Source: Burkholderiales bacterium (GTDB taxonomy: Bacteria > Pseudomonadota > Gammaproteobacteria > Burkholderiales > Eutrophovitaceae). Taken from it: 64,000 bases of DNA. The position numbers and the translations under genes are program-made. Of this stretch, positions 17,736-30,100 are shown piece after piece. The notes below the pieces were generated by a model. The model did no database searches and was not told the DNA's origin. It saw nothing but the letters and a program-made list of their open reading frames with translations. Location: positions 62,001 to 126,000 of the forward strand of contig DATMAN010000068.1 in the NCBI GenBank assembly GCA_035560005.1, in the 5' to 3' direction. How positions within the stretch are numbered: the stretch's first letter is position 1; the number at the start of each line of letters is the position of its first letter.

Positions 17736-18464
17736 ATGAGCGAAAAGCAGAAACTTCCGGTCCCGCTTGCGCCCGAACTGGTGGAGAAAGCCTGGTCGGC
17801 GCGCGAGTCGTGGCGAGTGTTCGGAATTATGGCAGAGTTCGTCGAGGCCACCGAACGCCTGGCCCACATCCGGCCCGCGGTGTCGATATTCGGCAGCGCG
17901 CGTGTATCGCCCGAACATCCCTACTACAAACTCACCGAGAACATCGCCCGCGCGCTCTCCGATGCCGGTTTCGCGGTGATCTCCGGCGGCGGGCCGGGGA
18001 TCATGGAAGCGGCGAACCGGGGCGCCTACTTCGGCAAGTCGCTCTCGGTGGGCCTGAACATCCAGCTGCCGCATGAACAGCTCTCGAACGCCTACCAGGA
18101 CATCAGTCAGACCTTCCGGCATTTCTTCGCGCGCAAGGTCATGTTCGTGAAGTTCGCTTCGGCCTATGTAGTGCTGCCCGGCGGCTTCGGCACCATGGAC
18201 GAGCTGATGGAGGCGCTGACCCTGGTGCAGACCGGTAAATCGCGCAAGATCCCGATCATCCTGGTGCACAAGCCGTTCTGGCGCGGGCTGCTGGACTGGC
18301 TGCGCACCACGCTGGTGGATGAGAAGATGATCGACGCGGAGGACATGAACCTGATCCAGATCATCGACGACCCGAAACAGATCGTCGAGGCGATCTTCAC
18401 GCACTACGAGCACCGCACCTTCGAGCCTTCCGCCGCGGAGCGCGAGGCGCAGCTCAGTCTGTAG
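17736..18464 (+). CDS. LOG-family Rossmann-fold protein (TIGR00730)
   Basis: 242-residue protein of the LOG family. It has the nucleotide-binding [15 protein letters not shown] segment near residue 82 and the signature [15 protein letters not shown] near residue 148. Several members are nucleoside 5'-monophosphate phosphoribohydrolases (LonelyGuy/PpnN-like), which release free bases; activity here is inferred from family. ATG 17736 follows an AGAGGA ribosome-binding site at a good distance. The gene is divergent from polA and 13 bases upstream of thrB. Confidence 0.88.
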   Translation: MSEKQKLPVPLAPELVEKAWSARESWRVFGIMAEFVEATERLAHIRPAVSIFGSARVSPEHPYYKLTENIARALSDAGFAVISGGGPGIMEAANRGAYFGKSLSVGLNIQLPHEQLSNAYQDISQTFRHFFARKVMFVKFASAYVVLPGGFGTMDELMEALTLVQTGKSRKIPIILVHKPFWRGLLDWLRTTLVDEKMIDAEDMNLIQIIDDPKQIVEAIFTHYEHRTFEPSAAEREAQLSL

Positions 18465-18477
18465 CCCGCCGCCGCTC

Positions 18478-19428
18478 ATGTCGGTCTTCACCACCGTCAC
18501 CCGGGAAGAGCTCGCCGCATGGCTGAAAAACTACTCGATCGGCGTGCTCACGCATTTCGAAGGCATCCTGTCGGGCATCGAGAACACCAATTACTTCGTC
18601 ACGACCACCCACGGCCGCTACGTGCTCACACTGTTTGAGAAGCTGACCAGGAACGAGCTTCCGTTCTATCTCAACCTGATGGCGCACTTGTCGAATCACG
18701 GACTGCCGGTTCCCAGGCCGATCGCCAATCTGCAGAACCAGTTGCTGGGAGAACTCAAGGGCAAACCGGCGGCTATCGTGACTTGCCTGCCCGGGGAGCC
18801 GGTGATGAGTCCCACGCCACAGCATTGCGCGCAGGTGGGCGAGGTGCTCGCCGACCTCCACCTGGCGGGACAGACCTATCAGGGCTACCTGGACAACCTG
18901 CGCGGGCCGAAGTGGTGGACCGCGGTCGCGCCGGAGATCTACCCCTTTCTGTCGGCGGAGCAGCGCGCGCTGCTGGAATCGGAAATCGCATTCCAGGCCA
19001 GCCAGTCGCGCGAGGGGCTTCCGCGCGGAGTGGTGCATGCCGATCTGTTTCGCGACAACGTGCTGTTCAACGGCAGCGGGGTGGGCGGATTCATCGATTT
19101 CTATTTCGCCTGCGTGGACAGCTTGATCTACGACGTGGCGATCACTGTGAACGACTGGTGCACCACGGCCGAATGCGCACTCGATCCGCAGCGCGCGCGG
19201 GCGCTGCTGGGGGCCTATGAGTCGGTGCGTCCCTTCACCGAGGCCGAAGTGAGGGCTTGGCCAGCGATGCTGCGCGCAGGGGCGCTGCGTTTCTGGGTAT
19301 CGCGCCTCTACGACTACTACCTGCCGCGGCCCGGCGAACTGACCCATGCGCACGATCCGGACCGGTTCCGCCGGATCCTGCTCCATCACCGTAACGCCTC
19401 GCCGGCGCCGTTGCGCTTGTCAGCGTGA
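18478..19428 (+). CDS. thrB: Homoserine kinase (APH-fold type)
   Basis: 316-residue kinase of the aminoglycoside-phosphotransferase fold, the type used for threonine synthesis in many alpha- and betaproteobacteria in place of the GHMP type. It starts [16 protein letters not shown], has a GIENTNYFV segment and carries the catalytic loop [13 protein letters not shown] near residue 185, followed by GFIDFYFAC as the metal-binding motif. It phosphorylates homoserine in the cytoplasm. It probably shares a transcript with the LOG gene. Confidence 0.93.
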   Translation: MSVFTTVTREELAAWLKNYSIGVLTHFEGILSGIENTNYFVTTTHGRYVLTLFEKLTRNELPFYLNLMAHLSNHGLPVPRPIANLQNQLLGELKGKPAAIVTCLPGEPVMSPTPQHCAQVGEVLADLHLAGQTYQGYLDNLRGPKWWTAVAPEIYPFLSAEQRALLESEIAFQASQSREGLPRGVVHADLFRDNVLFNGSGVGGFIDFYFACVDSLIYDVAITVNDWCTTAECALDPQRARALLGAYESVRPFTEAEVRAWPAMLRAGALRFWVSRLYDYYLPRPGELTHAHDPDRFRRILLHHRNASPAPLRLSA

Positions 19429-19601
19429 TGCACATCCGGCGGGTCGGCGCAAGACGGCTCCATTCCCGGAGTCTGGCGCACGGGTGATCGGCCTGATCGC
19501 GCCGGCCGTTGCTCTCGATCCGTGCTGCCTGGCCGTTTCCTGCCTTTGCGCTGTTCCTCGGTGTCCGCGATGTTCCGGACGGCTCGAACTTGAATTCTTC
19601 T

Positions 19602-21797
19602 TCAGCCGGGGGAGAGTCTGGCATATTCGAGCGCGAGCAGTTTCAGTCCGGCGTCACGGAAACTGACCTGCACGCGCGCGTCCGCACCCCGTCCTTCGAA
19701 CCTGACGATCACGCCGGAGCCGAACTTGGGATGGGTCACGTTCTGGCCGATGCGCAAGCCGGCCACCGTCGCCGGCGGCTGCGAACCACCCGGTGCGAAA
19801 GGTGCAGCCCGGGCCGCGGCGGGCCGCGGTGCGACCGCGTTGACGCGCCGGATGAGCGGGGCGGGAATCTCGTCGAGGAAGCGCGAACTGATGTTGTAGC
19901 GCGTCTGCCCGTGCAGCAGGCGCGTTTGCGCGTATGTCAAATACAGCCGGCGCCGTGCACGAGTGATGGCCACGTACATGAGCCGCCGTTCTTCCTCCAG
20001 TCCACCCTCTTCGTGCAGCGAGTTCTCGTGCGGGAACAGCCCTTCTTCCAGACCGCTGATGAACACCGCGTGAAATTCCAGCCCTTTGGCCGAGTGCACC
20101 GTCATGAGCTGCAGAGCATCGGCACCTGCCGCGGCCTGGTGCTCGCCGGCTTCGAGCGCCGCGTGCGTGAGGAAGGCCTGCAGCGGATCGGGGCTCGCTT
20201 CTTCCGCAGAAACTGTGAGTGCCTTCTCGCCCTCGGCGGAGCGACCCGCCAAGCCTTCTTCCGCAGTGAACGCCGCTCCAGCGTTTACCAGTTCCTCGAG
20301 GTTCGCCACGCGCTCCGCGCCGTCTCTCTCGGCCCGATAGTGCGCCATCAGGCCGCTCGCCTCGAGAACGTGCTCGATGACTTCCGGCAGCGGCAAGTCC
20401 AGTGTCGCGCGGCGCATGTCCTCGATCGAGTGCAGGAATGCCGCGAGCGCGGCTCCCGGTTTGCCGGCCGGCGCGCTGGTCAGCGCGGCCTGCCACAGCG
20501 TGCTGCCCGCCTGCTCGGCGGCGGCCTGCAGCTGCTCCAGCGTGCGGTTGCCGATGCCGCGCGCCGGGAAGTTCACCACGCGCAGGAAGGCGCCGTCGTC
20601 CGCCGGGCTGGCGATGAGCCGCAGATAGGCCAGCGCGTGCTTGATCTCCTGGCGTTCGAAGAAGCGCAGGCCTCCGTACACCCGGTAAGGGATGCCCGCG
20701 CTGAACAGAGCGTGCTCCAGCATGCGCGACTGCGCGTTGGAGCGGTACAGCAGCGCTATGTCGGACAGTGCCACGCCCTCGCCGCGCAGCCTGCAGACCT
20801 CTTCGAGGATGTAGGCGGCTTCCTCCGAGTCGGTCGCCGCCTCGAACAGCTGCAGCGGTTCGCCCTTGCCTTGCGCGGTCCAGAGGTTCTTGCCGAGCCG
20901 CAGCCGGTTATGGCTGATCAGCGCGTTGGCCGCGTCCAGTATGTTGCCGTGGGAGCGGTAGTTTTGTTCGAGCTTGATGACCTTGCGCACGCCGAAGTCG
21001 CGCTCGAAATCGAGCATGTTGTCCGAGCGCGCCCCGCGAAACGCATAGATCGACTGGTCGTCGTCGCCGACGGCGAACACCGCATTCGAGCGGCCCGCGA
21101 TCAGCCGCAGCCACAGATACTGGAGCCGGTTGGTGTCCTGGAACTCGTCGACCAGGATGTGCTTGAAACGCTCCTGATAGTGCGCGCGCAGCGGTTCGTT
21201 CGCTTGCAGCAGCTCGAAGCAGCGCAGCAGCAATTCGGCGAAATCGACCACGCCTTCGCGGTTGCATTGCGCGTCGTAGGCCGCGTAAACCTCGCTCAGG
21301 CGGCGCGAGAAATCGTCCGCCGCCTCCACGCGCGAGGCGCGCAGGCCCTTCTCCTTGCTGGCGTTGATGAAGTACTGCGCCTGCTTCGGCGGGTATTTTT
21401 CGTCGTCCATGCCCAGCGCCTTGATGACGCGCTTGATCATCGAAAGCTGGTCGGCGCTGTCCAGGATCTGGAAGCTCTGCGGCAGACCGGCGTCGCGGTG
21501 GTGGGCGCGCAGCAGCCGGTTGCACAATCCGTGGAAAGTGCCTACCCACATGCCGCGGGTATTGATCGGCAGCATCGCGGAAACGCGCGTGAGCATCTCG
21601 CGCGCCGCCTTGTTGGTGAAGGTGACCGCCATCAGAGCGAGCGGGCTCACCTGACCGGTCTGGATCAGCCAGGCGATGCGGGTGGTGAGCACCCGCGTCT
21701 TGCCCGACCCGGCACCGGAGAGAATCAGCGCGGACTGGTTGGGGAGCGTGACGGCTTCGAGTTGTTGTTCGTTCAGGCCTTCGAGAATCTCTGACAT
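19602..21797 (-). CDS. uvrD: DNA helicase II (UvrD)
   Basis: 731-residue superfamily 1A helicase. Motif I LSGAGSGKTRVL, motif Ia TFTNKAAREM, motif II VDEFQDTN, motif III GDDDQSIYAFRGA, motif IV LEQNYRSH, motif V TVHSAKGLEF and motif VI YVAITRARRRLYL are all present. A C-terminal tudor-like domain (HPKFGSGVIVRFEG) should contact RNA polymerase. It unwinds DNA in nucleotide excision and mismatch repair. The ATG at 21797 (MSEILEGLNEQQ) gives the normal N-terminus. No SOS box was seen upstream. The 173 bases between thrB and this convergent gene hold nothing recognisable. Confidence 0.96.
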   Translation of the reverse strand: MSEILEGLNEQQLEAVTLPNQSALILSGAGSGKTRVLTTRIAWLIQTGQVSPLALMAVTFTNKAAREMLTRVSAMLPINTRGMWVGTFHGLCNRLLRAHHRDAGLPQSFQILDSADQLSMIKRVIKALGMDDEKYPPKQAQYFINASKEKGLRASRVEAADDFSRRLSEVYAAYDAQCNREGVVDFAELLLRCFELLQANEPLRAHYQERFKHILVDEFQDTNRLQYLWLRLIAGRSNAVFAVGDDDQSIYAFRGARSDNMLDFERDFGVRKVIKLEQNYRSHGNILDAANALISHNRLRLGKNLWTAQGKGEPLQLFEAATDSEEAAYILEEVCRLRGEGVALSDIALLYRSNAQSRMLEHALFSAGIPYRVYGGLRFFERQEIKHALAYLRLIASPADDGAFLRVVNFPARGIGNRTLEQLQAAAEQAGSTLWQAALTSAPAGKPGAALAAFLHSIEDMRRATLDLPLPEVIEHVLEASGLMAHYRAERDGAERVANLEELVNAGAAFTAEEGLAGRSAEGEKALTVSAEEASPDPLQAFLTHAALEAGEHQAAAGADALQLMTVHSAKGLEFHAVFISGLEEGLFPHENSLHEEGGLEEERRLMYVAITRARRRLYLTYAQTRLLHGQTRYNISSRFLDEIPAPLIRRVNAVAPRPAAARAAPFAPGGSQPPATVAGLRIGQNVTHPKFGSGVIVRFEGRGADARVQVSFRDAGLKLLALEYARLSPG

Positions 21798-21950
21798 CGC
21801 TGGCACGGGCGGGGACGGCGGCGCAATGGTACACGAAACCTCTAGGCATTCCGGTGGCGGGAGCGTCAAGCGCGGATCGCTCTACCGGCGCGGACGAGGC
21901 CAGAACAGGCGGGAACCGGGGTCAACGGTTCGCCAAGCGCGGCGGCGACG

Positions 21951-22829
21951 TCAGCGACGGGAAGCGGCCGGCGAGACGCCGGGATAAGCCTGCCTGAGGC
22001 GATCGCCCAGCGCGCGTGCCTCGACCCGGGTGGCAAACCCCTCCAGGCGCACGATGTAGAGGTTGCGTGCGCCTTCGCGCACCGGCCGGATTCGCGCCGG
22101 ATAGCCATCGTCGCGCAGTCTGTCGTAAAGCGCCAGCGCGCCGTCTTGGCCGTCGAAGCGGGCGACGTCGAGGTTCCAGCTCCCCGTTCGCGACTGCGCG
22201 CCGCCTCCTGCCCGGATCTCGGTCTGCTGCGCCCACTCCTCGAGACGCTCTGGAGGTAGGGTCTGGACGCTAGGTTCGCCGCCCGCCGGAGCCTGGTAAT
22301 ACGTTCCCGCTTCTTTCAGCTCGAGCGCCTGGTCCGCTCCGCGGCTTATCGTGACACTGCCCTCGAGGAGCGCGACGACCTCACGATCGCCGAAGTTTCT
22401 GCCCCAGATGTCGGTGCCGCGGATTCCCGCCGTGACAGTGGTGAACTGCACGTCGATCTCGCGCCGGTAGCGGCTGCGGCTCGCCGCATCGGTCGTGAGC
22501 CGGAAGGCGCCTTCAAGCACCCTGAGCGTGGCTCGAAGCAGGCGAGCGCCCTCGCGGCGCACCGAGAGGGTTTCCAGCCTGAGGCTGCCGTTTTCCCCCA
22601 GTTTCACCCGGCTGCCGTCGGCGAGCTTCAGTTGCGCGCGCGACTCCCCTCCGGTTAAGACCTGGTCGCCGGCGCGCAATTCGGCTCCGGCCGCCAGCGG
22701 CAGCCGCTTGCCGTCTCGCGCCAGCCAAGCCGGGGCTTGAAGCACCTCCACCACGGCGTCAGCGGCAGCCGGCGCGGCGACGACGGCACTCAGCAGCAAA
22801 GCCAATGCAATGGCAACGTTACCGGGCAT
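21951..22829 (-). CDS. FecR-domain protein with C-terminal SPOR domain
   Basis: 292-residue exported protein. A signal peptide of about 24 residues is followed by a FecR-like beta-rich domain (LRAGDQVLTGGESRAQLKL, SRVKLGENGSLRLE, VTAGIRGTDIWGR) to about residue 165. A linker leads to a SPOR-like repeat domain at 215-285 (DGYPARIRPV, YIVRLEGFATRVEARALGDRL). SPOR domains bind denuded peptidoglycan glycan strands, often at the septum. Unlike FecR itself it has no anti-sigma cytoplasmic part and no sigma factor gene beside it. The function is unknown; envelope binding is inferred. The gene is divergent from leuS. Confidence 0.8.
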   Translation of the reverse strand: MPGNVAIALALLLSAVVAAPAAADAVVEVLQAPAWLARDGKRLPLAAGAELRAGDQVLTGGESRAQLKLADGSRVKLGENGSLRLETLSVRREGARLLRATLRVLEGAFRLTTDAASRSRYRREIDVQFTTVTAGIRGTDIWGRNFGDREVVALLEGSVTISRGADQALELKEAGTYYQAPAGGEPSVQTLPPERLEEWAQQTEIRAGGGAQSRTGSWNLDVARFDGQDGALALYDRLRDDGYPARIRPVREGARNLYIVRLEGFATRVEARALGDRLRQAYPGVSPAASRR

Positions 22830-22901
22830 CGTCCGGTCCCCCGTTTGTCTGTCTGTCGGAACTTACGCAGCAGCGCGGCGTGCGGTTACGCAAGCCGACG
22901 A

Positions 22902-25603
<2,702 letters not shown>

Positions 25604-25616
25604 GGATCGCCCGCGA

Positions 25617-26144
25617 GTGAAGCGCCTGAAGACGAGTAGCCACGGCCTCCGGCTTTGGGGACTGGCGGTGGTCCTGCTTCTCGCGGCGACGACGCTCAGC
25701 GCCTGCGGGTTTCGGCTACGCGGCCAGGCAGCGTTGCCGTTCGAGAGCATCTACATCGAAACCGTCGGATTCTCCTTGCTTGGCGCGGAACTGCGCCGCG
25801 CGATCCGCACCGGCGGCAAGACGCGCGTGGCCGACCGACCGGACGACGCGGAAGTCGTTCTGCGCATCACCGGCGAGCAGCAGGAGAAGCACGTCCTGTC
25901 GCTGTCCACCGCGGGCAAGGTGCGGGAGTTCGAGCTGCGCTATCGGCTCGCGTACCGGCTGCTGGACCGCACCAGCAACGACATCGTCCCGCCCGACGAG
26001 ATCACCCTGCGGCGCGACTTGACCTATGACGACACCCAAGTACTGGCCAAGGAATCGGAAGAGGCGCTGCTCTACGAGGACATGAAGTCCGATGCCGTCC
26101 AGCAGTTGCTGCGGCGTCTGTCGGTAGTCAGGCTGTCCTCCTGA
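25617..26144 (+). CDS. lptE: LPS assembly outer-membrane lipoprotein LptE
   Basis: 175-residue lipoprotein. A signal peptide ends in the lipobox LSAC with C30 as the lipidated cysteine, followed by GFRLRG as in LptE/RlpB proteins. It plugs the LptD barrel and helps deliver LPS to the outer surface. The start is GTG at 25617. It sits directly after leuS, the usual order. The DNA polymerase III delta gene (holA) that normally follows is absent; a metX promoter comes next instead. Confidence 0.92.
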   Translation: MKRLKTSSHGLRLWGLAVVLLLAATTLSACGFRLRGQAALPFESIYIETVGFSLLGAELRRAIRTGGKTRVADRPDDAEVVLRITGEQQEKHVLSLSTAGKVREFELRYRLAYRLLDRTSNDIVPPDEITLRRDLTYDDTQVLAKESEEALLYEDMKSDAVQQLLRRLSVVRLSS

Positions 26145-26160
26145 TTCGCGCCGCTATAAT
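26133..26160 (+). promoter_or_regulatory. Promoter of metX-metW
   Basis: A perfect TATAAT (26155-26160) overlaps no gene and stands 29 bases ahead of the metX ATG. A weak -35 (CTGTCC, 26133-26138) is 16 bases upstream, inside the lptE 3' end. Confidence 0.5.
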
Positions 26161-26188
26161 CGCGCGCTGATTGCGCACCGCCCCCGCC

Positions 26189-27313
26189 ATGCCCGAAGGT
26201 TCCGTAGGCGTCGTCAGCCCCAAGCTGCTGCACTTCGACGAGCCGATCGCGCTCAAGTCGGGGTTCACGCTCGACCGCTACGATCTGGCCTACGAGACCT
26301 ACGGCGAACTCAACGCGGCGCGCAGCAACGCCATCCTGGTGTGCCACGCCCTGAATGCCTCGCACCACGTGGCCGGTATCTACGCCGACGACCCGAAAGA
26401 CGTGGGCTGGTGGGACAACCTCATCGGACCGGGCAAGCCCGTCGACACCAACCGCTTTTTTGTCGTCGGCGTGAACAATCTCGGCGGCTGTCACGGCTCG
26501 ACCGGTCCGGCCAGCATCAATCCGAACACCGGAAAGCGCTGGGGCGGAGACTTTCCGGTGGTAACCGTGGAGGACTGGGTCGAGGCGCAGGCCAGGCTGG
26601 CGACCCGGCTCGGCATCGAGCGCTTCGCGGCCATCATGGGCGGCAGCCTCGGCGCGATGCAGGCGTTGCAGTGGACCATCAGCCAGCCCGAGCGCGTGCG
26701 CAACGCGCTGGTCATTGCGGCGGCGCCGAAGCTCTCGGCCCAGAACATCGCGTTCAACGAGGTCGCGCGGCAGGCGATCACCACCGACCCGGATTTCCAT
26801 GGCGGTAACTTCTACGAATACGGCGTGGTTCCAAAGCGGGGGCTTCGCATCGCGCGCATGATCGGGCACATCACCTACCTGTCCGACGACGTCATGGCGG
26901 AGAAATTCGGCCGCGCCCTGCGCGAAGGAGAACTGAAGTTCAACTTCGACGTGGAGTTCCAGATCGAGTCGTACCTGCGCTATCAGGGCGACAAGTTCGC
27001 CGAGCGTTTCGACGCCAACACCTATTTGCGCATCACCAAGGCGCTGGATTATTTCGACCCGGCCGCCGCCCACGGGGGCGACCTCTCCGCGGCGCTTTCT
27101 CCCGCCAGGGCGAACTTCCTGGTGGTGTCTTTCACCTCCGACTGGCGCTTCTCGCCCGCGCGCTCGCGCGAGATCGTCAAAGCCTTGGTCGACAACCGGC
27201 GCAACGTGAGCTACGCCGAAATCGACGCGCCCCACGGGCACGACGCGTTCCTGATGGACGATCCGCGCTATCACAACCTGATCCGCGCCTATCTGGAGAA
27301 CATTCCGCTGTGA
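26189..27313 (+). CDS. metX: Homoserine O-acyltransferase (MetX)
   Basis: 374-residue alpha/beta-hydrolase-fold acyltransferase that activates homoserine for methionine synthesis. The nucleophile is S153 in [12 protein letters not shown], with the aspartate in FTSDWRFSP and histidine in [10 protein letters not shown] completing the triad. [11 protein letters not shown] and [12 protein letters not shown] are typical MetX segments. Proteobacterial MetX proteins of this type often use succinyl-CoA rather than acetyl-CoA, and the choice cannot be fixed by eye. ATG 26189 is preferred to an upstream TTG. The end overlaps the metW GTG. Confidence 0.94.
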   Translation: MPEGSVGVVSPKLLHFDEPIALKSGFTLDRYDLAYETYGELNAARSNAILVCHALNASHHVAGIYADDPKDVGWWDNLIGPGKPVDTNRFFVVGVNNLGGCHGSTGPASINPNTGKRWGGDFPVVTVEDWVEAQARLATRLGIERFAAIMGGSLGAMQALQWTISQPERVRNALVIAAAPKLSAQNIAFNEVARQAITTDPDFHGGNFYEYGVVPKRGLRIARMIGHITYLSDDVMAEKFGRALREGELKFNFDVEFQIESYLRYQGDKFAERFDANTYLRITKALDYFDPAAAHGGDLSAALSPARANFLVVSFTSDWRFSPARSREIVKALVDNRRNVSYAEIDAPHGHDAFLMDDPRYHNLIRAYLENIPL

Positions 27314-27942
27314 ACGCCCCGCACACGCCGCCGCCGGCGTCGTCCAAGCTCGCACGCCGCGCCGATTTCGAGGCGATCGCTCAATGGGTGCAGCCCGGCG
27401 CGCACGTGCTCGATCTGGGCTGCGGGGACGGGTCACTGCTGCGCTATCTGAGGGAAACGCGCGGGGCGAGCGGCTACGGGATCGAGATCGACGACGAGAA
27501 GGTACTGGCGTGCGTGAAGCACGGCGTGAACGTGCTGCAGGCGGACCTCGAGTCCGGTCTTTCGGGCTTCGAGAGCGACCAGTTCGACTACGTTATCCTC
27601 TCGCTCACGCTGCAGGCGGTGCGCCACACCGAACGCCTGGTGAGGGAGATGCTGCGGGTTGGCCGCGAAGGCATCGTCACGTTCCCGAACTTCGGCTACT
27701 GGCGCCATCGGTTGCAGGTGCTGGCCGGGCGCATGCCGGTTTCCAAGGAACTACCCTACCAGTGGTACGACACGCCCAACGTGCACCTGTTCACGATCAC
27801 GGACTTCGAGATCTTCTGCGCCGGCCACGGCATTCGCATTCTCGAACGGCGCGTGCTCGACGAAGGGCGCGAGGTTGCCTTCCTGCCCAACCTGCTCGGG
27901 GCGCTGGCCGTCTATCGTTTCGACGACTCCGGTCCGGCCTGA
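27310..27942 (+). CDS. metW: Methionine biosynthesis protein MetW
   Basis: 210-residue methyltransferase-fold protein with the SAM-binding motif [15 protein letters not shown] near residue 34 and the MetW-typical [19 protein letters not shown] segment. MetW forms a pair with MetX in many proteobacteria and is needed for efficient homoserine acylation. The GTG start overlaps the metX stop (GTGA). The last 31 bases overlap the convergent ampG gene. Confidence 0.94.
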   Translation: MNAPHTPPPASSKLARRADFEAIAQWVQPGAHVLDLGCGDGSLLRYLRETRGASGYGIEIDDEKVLACVKHGVNVLQADLESGLSGFESDQFDYVILSLTLQAVRHTERLVREMLRVGREGIVTFPNFGYWRHRLQVLAGRMPVSKELPYQWYDTPNVHLFTITDFEIFCAGHGIRILERRVLDEGREVAFLPNLLGALAVYRFDDSGPA

Positions 27943-29312
27943 GGCGCTGCCGGATGCGCACGGCGGGCGAGCCAGACCAGAGCGAGCACCGGCACGCCCA
28001 GGGCGGCGCTGCCGGAGAAGAACACCGCGTAGCCGTAGTGATCCACCACCCAGCCCGACCATCCGGCGAGGAACTTCGGCAGCAGCAGCATCACCGAGCT
28101 GAACAACGCATATTGCGTGGCCGAATAGGCCACGTTGGTAAGCCCCGACAGATAGGCGACGAACGCAGCACTGGCGATTCCGGCACTCAGGTTGTCGGCG
28201 CAGATCACCATCAGCAGCCCGGGCAGATCATGGCCCCGGGTCGAGAGCCAGGCGAACAGCAGATTGGTCAGCGCTGAGAGCGCTGCTCCCAGGAACAGTA
28301 CCCGCATCACCCCCAGCCGCAGCGCGAGTACCCCACCCAGCGCCGCGCCGGCAAGCGTCATCAGGACCCCGTAGACTCCCGAGACCACCGCCACTTCGTC
28401 CTTGGCGAATCCCATGTCGCGGTAGAACGGATTGGACATGACGCCCAGCACGATGTCGGAGATGCGGTAGGTCCCGATCAGCGCGAGCAGCAGGACCGCG
28501 TTCCAGCGGTAGCGCAGCACGAAGTCAACGAAGGGGCCGATGACTGCGGAATAGAACCACGACAACATTGCGGCGAGCCGCGGGGGAAGGCGACGCGCAT
28601 GCAGCCGCTCGGCCATTGCGCGCTCGCGTTGCACGGTTTGGGGCGAGATCGCAACGACCGGCTCGCGGGAGAACAGCACGGTGGTGATGCCCACGCTCAC
28701 GCAGGCCGACATGCACAGATAGGCGATGAGCCACGGCAGATGCTGGTAGCTTTCCTCGTCGGGATCGAACGCCGCCGCGATCGAAAGCGCGCCTGCCGAA
28801 GCGGTGATCATCGCAGCCCGGTAACCCACCTGGTAGGCGGCGGCCAGCGCTGCCTGAAGAGACGGCGCCGCCGACTCGATGCGAAACGCGTCCAGCGCGA
28901 TGTCCTGCGTGGCCGAAGCGAAAGCCACCAGCACGGCGAATCCCACCAGGCGGTGCAGATGAGTGGTCGGGTCGCTCAAGGCCATGCCGACGAGCCCTAG
29001 CGCGATGACGACCTGGGAGGCCAGCAGCCAGCTGCGACGGCGCCCGAGGGCGCGGGTAAGCAGCGGTAGCGGCAACCGGTCCACGAGCGGCGCCCAGACC
29101 CACTTGAACCCGTAGGCAAGACCGATCCAGCTCAGAAAGCCGATCGTAGTGCGGTCGATTCCCGCCTCGCGCAGGCGATAGGACAGCGTGCCCAGCACCA
29201 GCAGCAGCGGCAGGCCGGCGGAGAACCCGAGCAGCAGCATGCGCGCCACCCGCGGCTCGGCATAGACGCGCAGATCACTGAGCCAGCTTCTGCGCGCCGC
29301 CGGCTCAGGCAC
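27912..29312 (-). CDS. ampG: Muropeptide permease AmpG (MFS)
   Basis: 466-residue major-facilitator protein with 12 or more hydrophobic segments. The N-terminus MLLLGFSAGLPLLLVLGTLSYRL and the LSWIGLAYGFKWVWAPLVDRLPLP segment are characteristic of AmpG. It imports anhydro-muropeptides for cell-wall recycling at the inner membrane. Its 3' end overlaps metW on the opposite strand. It lies eight bases downstream of xthA on the same strand and may share that transcript. Confidence 0.93.
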   Translation of the reverse strand: MPEPAARRSWLSDLRVYAEPRVARMLLLGFSAGLPLLLVLGTLSYRLREAGIDRTTIGFLSWIGLAYGFKWVWAPLVDRLPLPLLTRALGRRRSWLLASQVVIALGLVGMALSDPTTHLHRLVGFAVLVAFASATQDIALDAFRIESAAPSLQAALAAAYQVGYRAAMITASAGALSIAAAFDPDEESYQHLPWLIAYLCMSACVSVGITTVLFSREPVVAISPQTVQRERAMAERLHARRLPPRLAAMLSWFYSAVIGPFVDFVLRYRWNAVLLLALIGTYRISDIVLGVMSNPFYRDMGFAKDEVAVVSGVYGVLMTLAGAALGGVLALRLGVMRVLFLGAALSALTNLLFAWLSTRGHDLPGLLMVICADNLSAGIASAAFVAYLSGLTNVAYSATQYALFSSVMLLLPKFLAGWSGWVVDHYGYAVFFSGSAALGVPVLALVWLARRAHPAAPQAGPESSKR

Positions 29313-29320
29313 GCGCCGTC

Positions 29321-30097
29321 CTAGAGCGTGTAGTCATACTCGATGATGAGCGGCGCGTGATCGGAAAAACGCTGTGCCTTGTAGATCTCGGCGCGCCGCG
29401 CCTTGCGCGCGATGCCGGGCGTGGCGATTTGGTAGTCGATGCGCCATCCCACGTTCTTGGCCCAGGCCCGGCCGCGATTCGACCACCACGTGTATTGCTC
29501 CGGCTCCTTGTTGAGCAACCGGAAGACGTCGACGTAGCCGAGTTTGTCGAACACGCCGGAGAGCCATTCGCGCTCCTCCGGCAGAAAGCCGGAGTTCTTC
29601 TGGTTGGCACGCCAGTTTTTCAGATCGATCTCCTTGTGCGCAACGTTCCAGTCGCCGCACAGGATGACTTCACGTCCGCTGGTGGCGAGCCGGTGCAGCG
29701 GCCCGATGACGCGCTCCATGAACTTGAACTTTACCGCCAGCCGTTCCGGAGAGCTGGAACCGGAAGGAATGTAGATCGACGCGATCGAGAGATTGCCGTA
29801 CTGCGCCTCGATGTAACGGCCCTCGGAGTCGATGTCCGGAATGCCCAGTCCTTCGATGACGCGATCGGGACGCTTGCGGCAGTACACTCCTACGCCGCTG
29901 TATCCCGGCCGGTCGGAATAGTGGAAGTATCCCCGGTAACCGTCGGGATTGAGCATTTCCTCGCGCATGTCCTTGGCCTGTGCCTTGATCTCCTGCACGC
30001 AGACCACGTCGGCACCGTGCGAGGCGATCCACTTCAGGAAACCTTTGTTGACGGCCGAGCGTATGCCGTTTAGATTCAGCGTGACGATGCGAAGCAC
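29321..30097 (-). CDS. xthA: Exodeoxyribonuclease III
   Basis: 258-residue exonuclease/AP-endonuclease. TLNLNGIRSA, CVQEIKAQ, CGDWNVAHKEIDL, the WWSNRGRAW...RIDYQ region and the catalytic FSDHAPLIIEYD close are all present. It acts in base-excision repair, cleaving at abasic sites. The GTG at 30097 is chosen because it places TLNLNGIRSA at the usual position and gives the standard length; longer starts would run into the divergent pyrE gene. Only three bases separate it from pyrE. Confidence 0.95.
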   Translation of the reverse strand: MLRIVTLNLNGIRSAVNKGFLKWIASHGADVVCVQEIKAQAKDMREEMLNPDGYRGYFHYSDRPGYSGVGVYCRKRPDRVIEGLGIPDIDSEGRYIEAQYGNLSIASIYIPSGSSSPERLAVKFKFMERVIGPLHRLATSGREVILCGDWNVAHKEIDLKNWRANQKNSGFLPEEREWLSGVFDKLGYVDVFRLLNKEPEQYTWWSNRGRAWAKNVGWRIDYQIATPGIARKARRAEIYKAQRFSDHAPLIIEYDYTL

Positions 30098-30100
30098 GAA

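Noticed and set aside
19429-19601. Possible small gene or RNA between thrB and uvrD
   Set aside because: No ribosome-binding site, conserved motif or clear hairpin was found; it looks like a plain convergent spacer.
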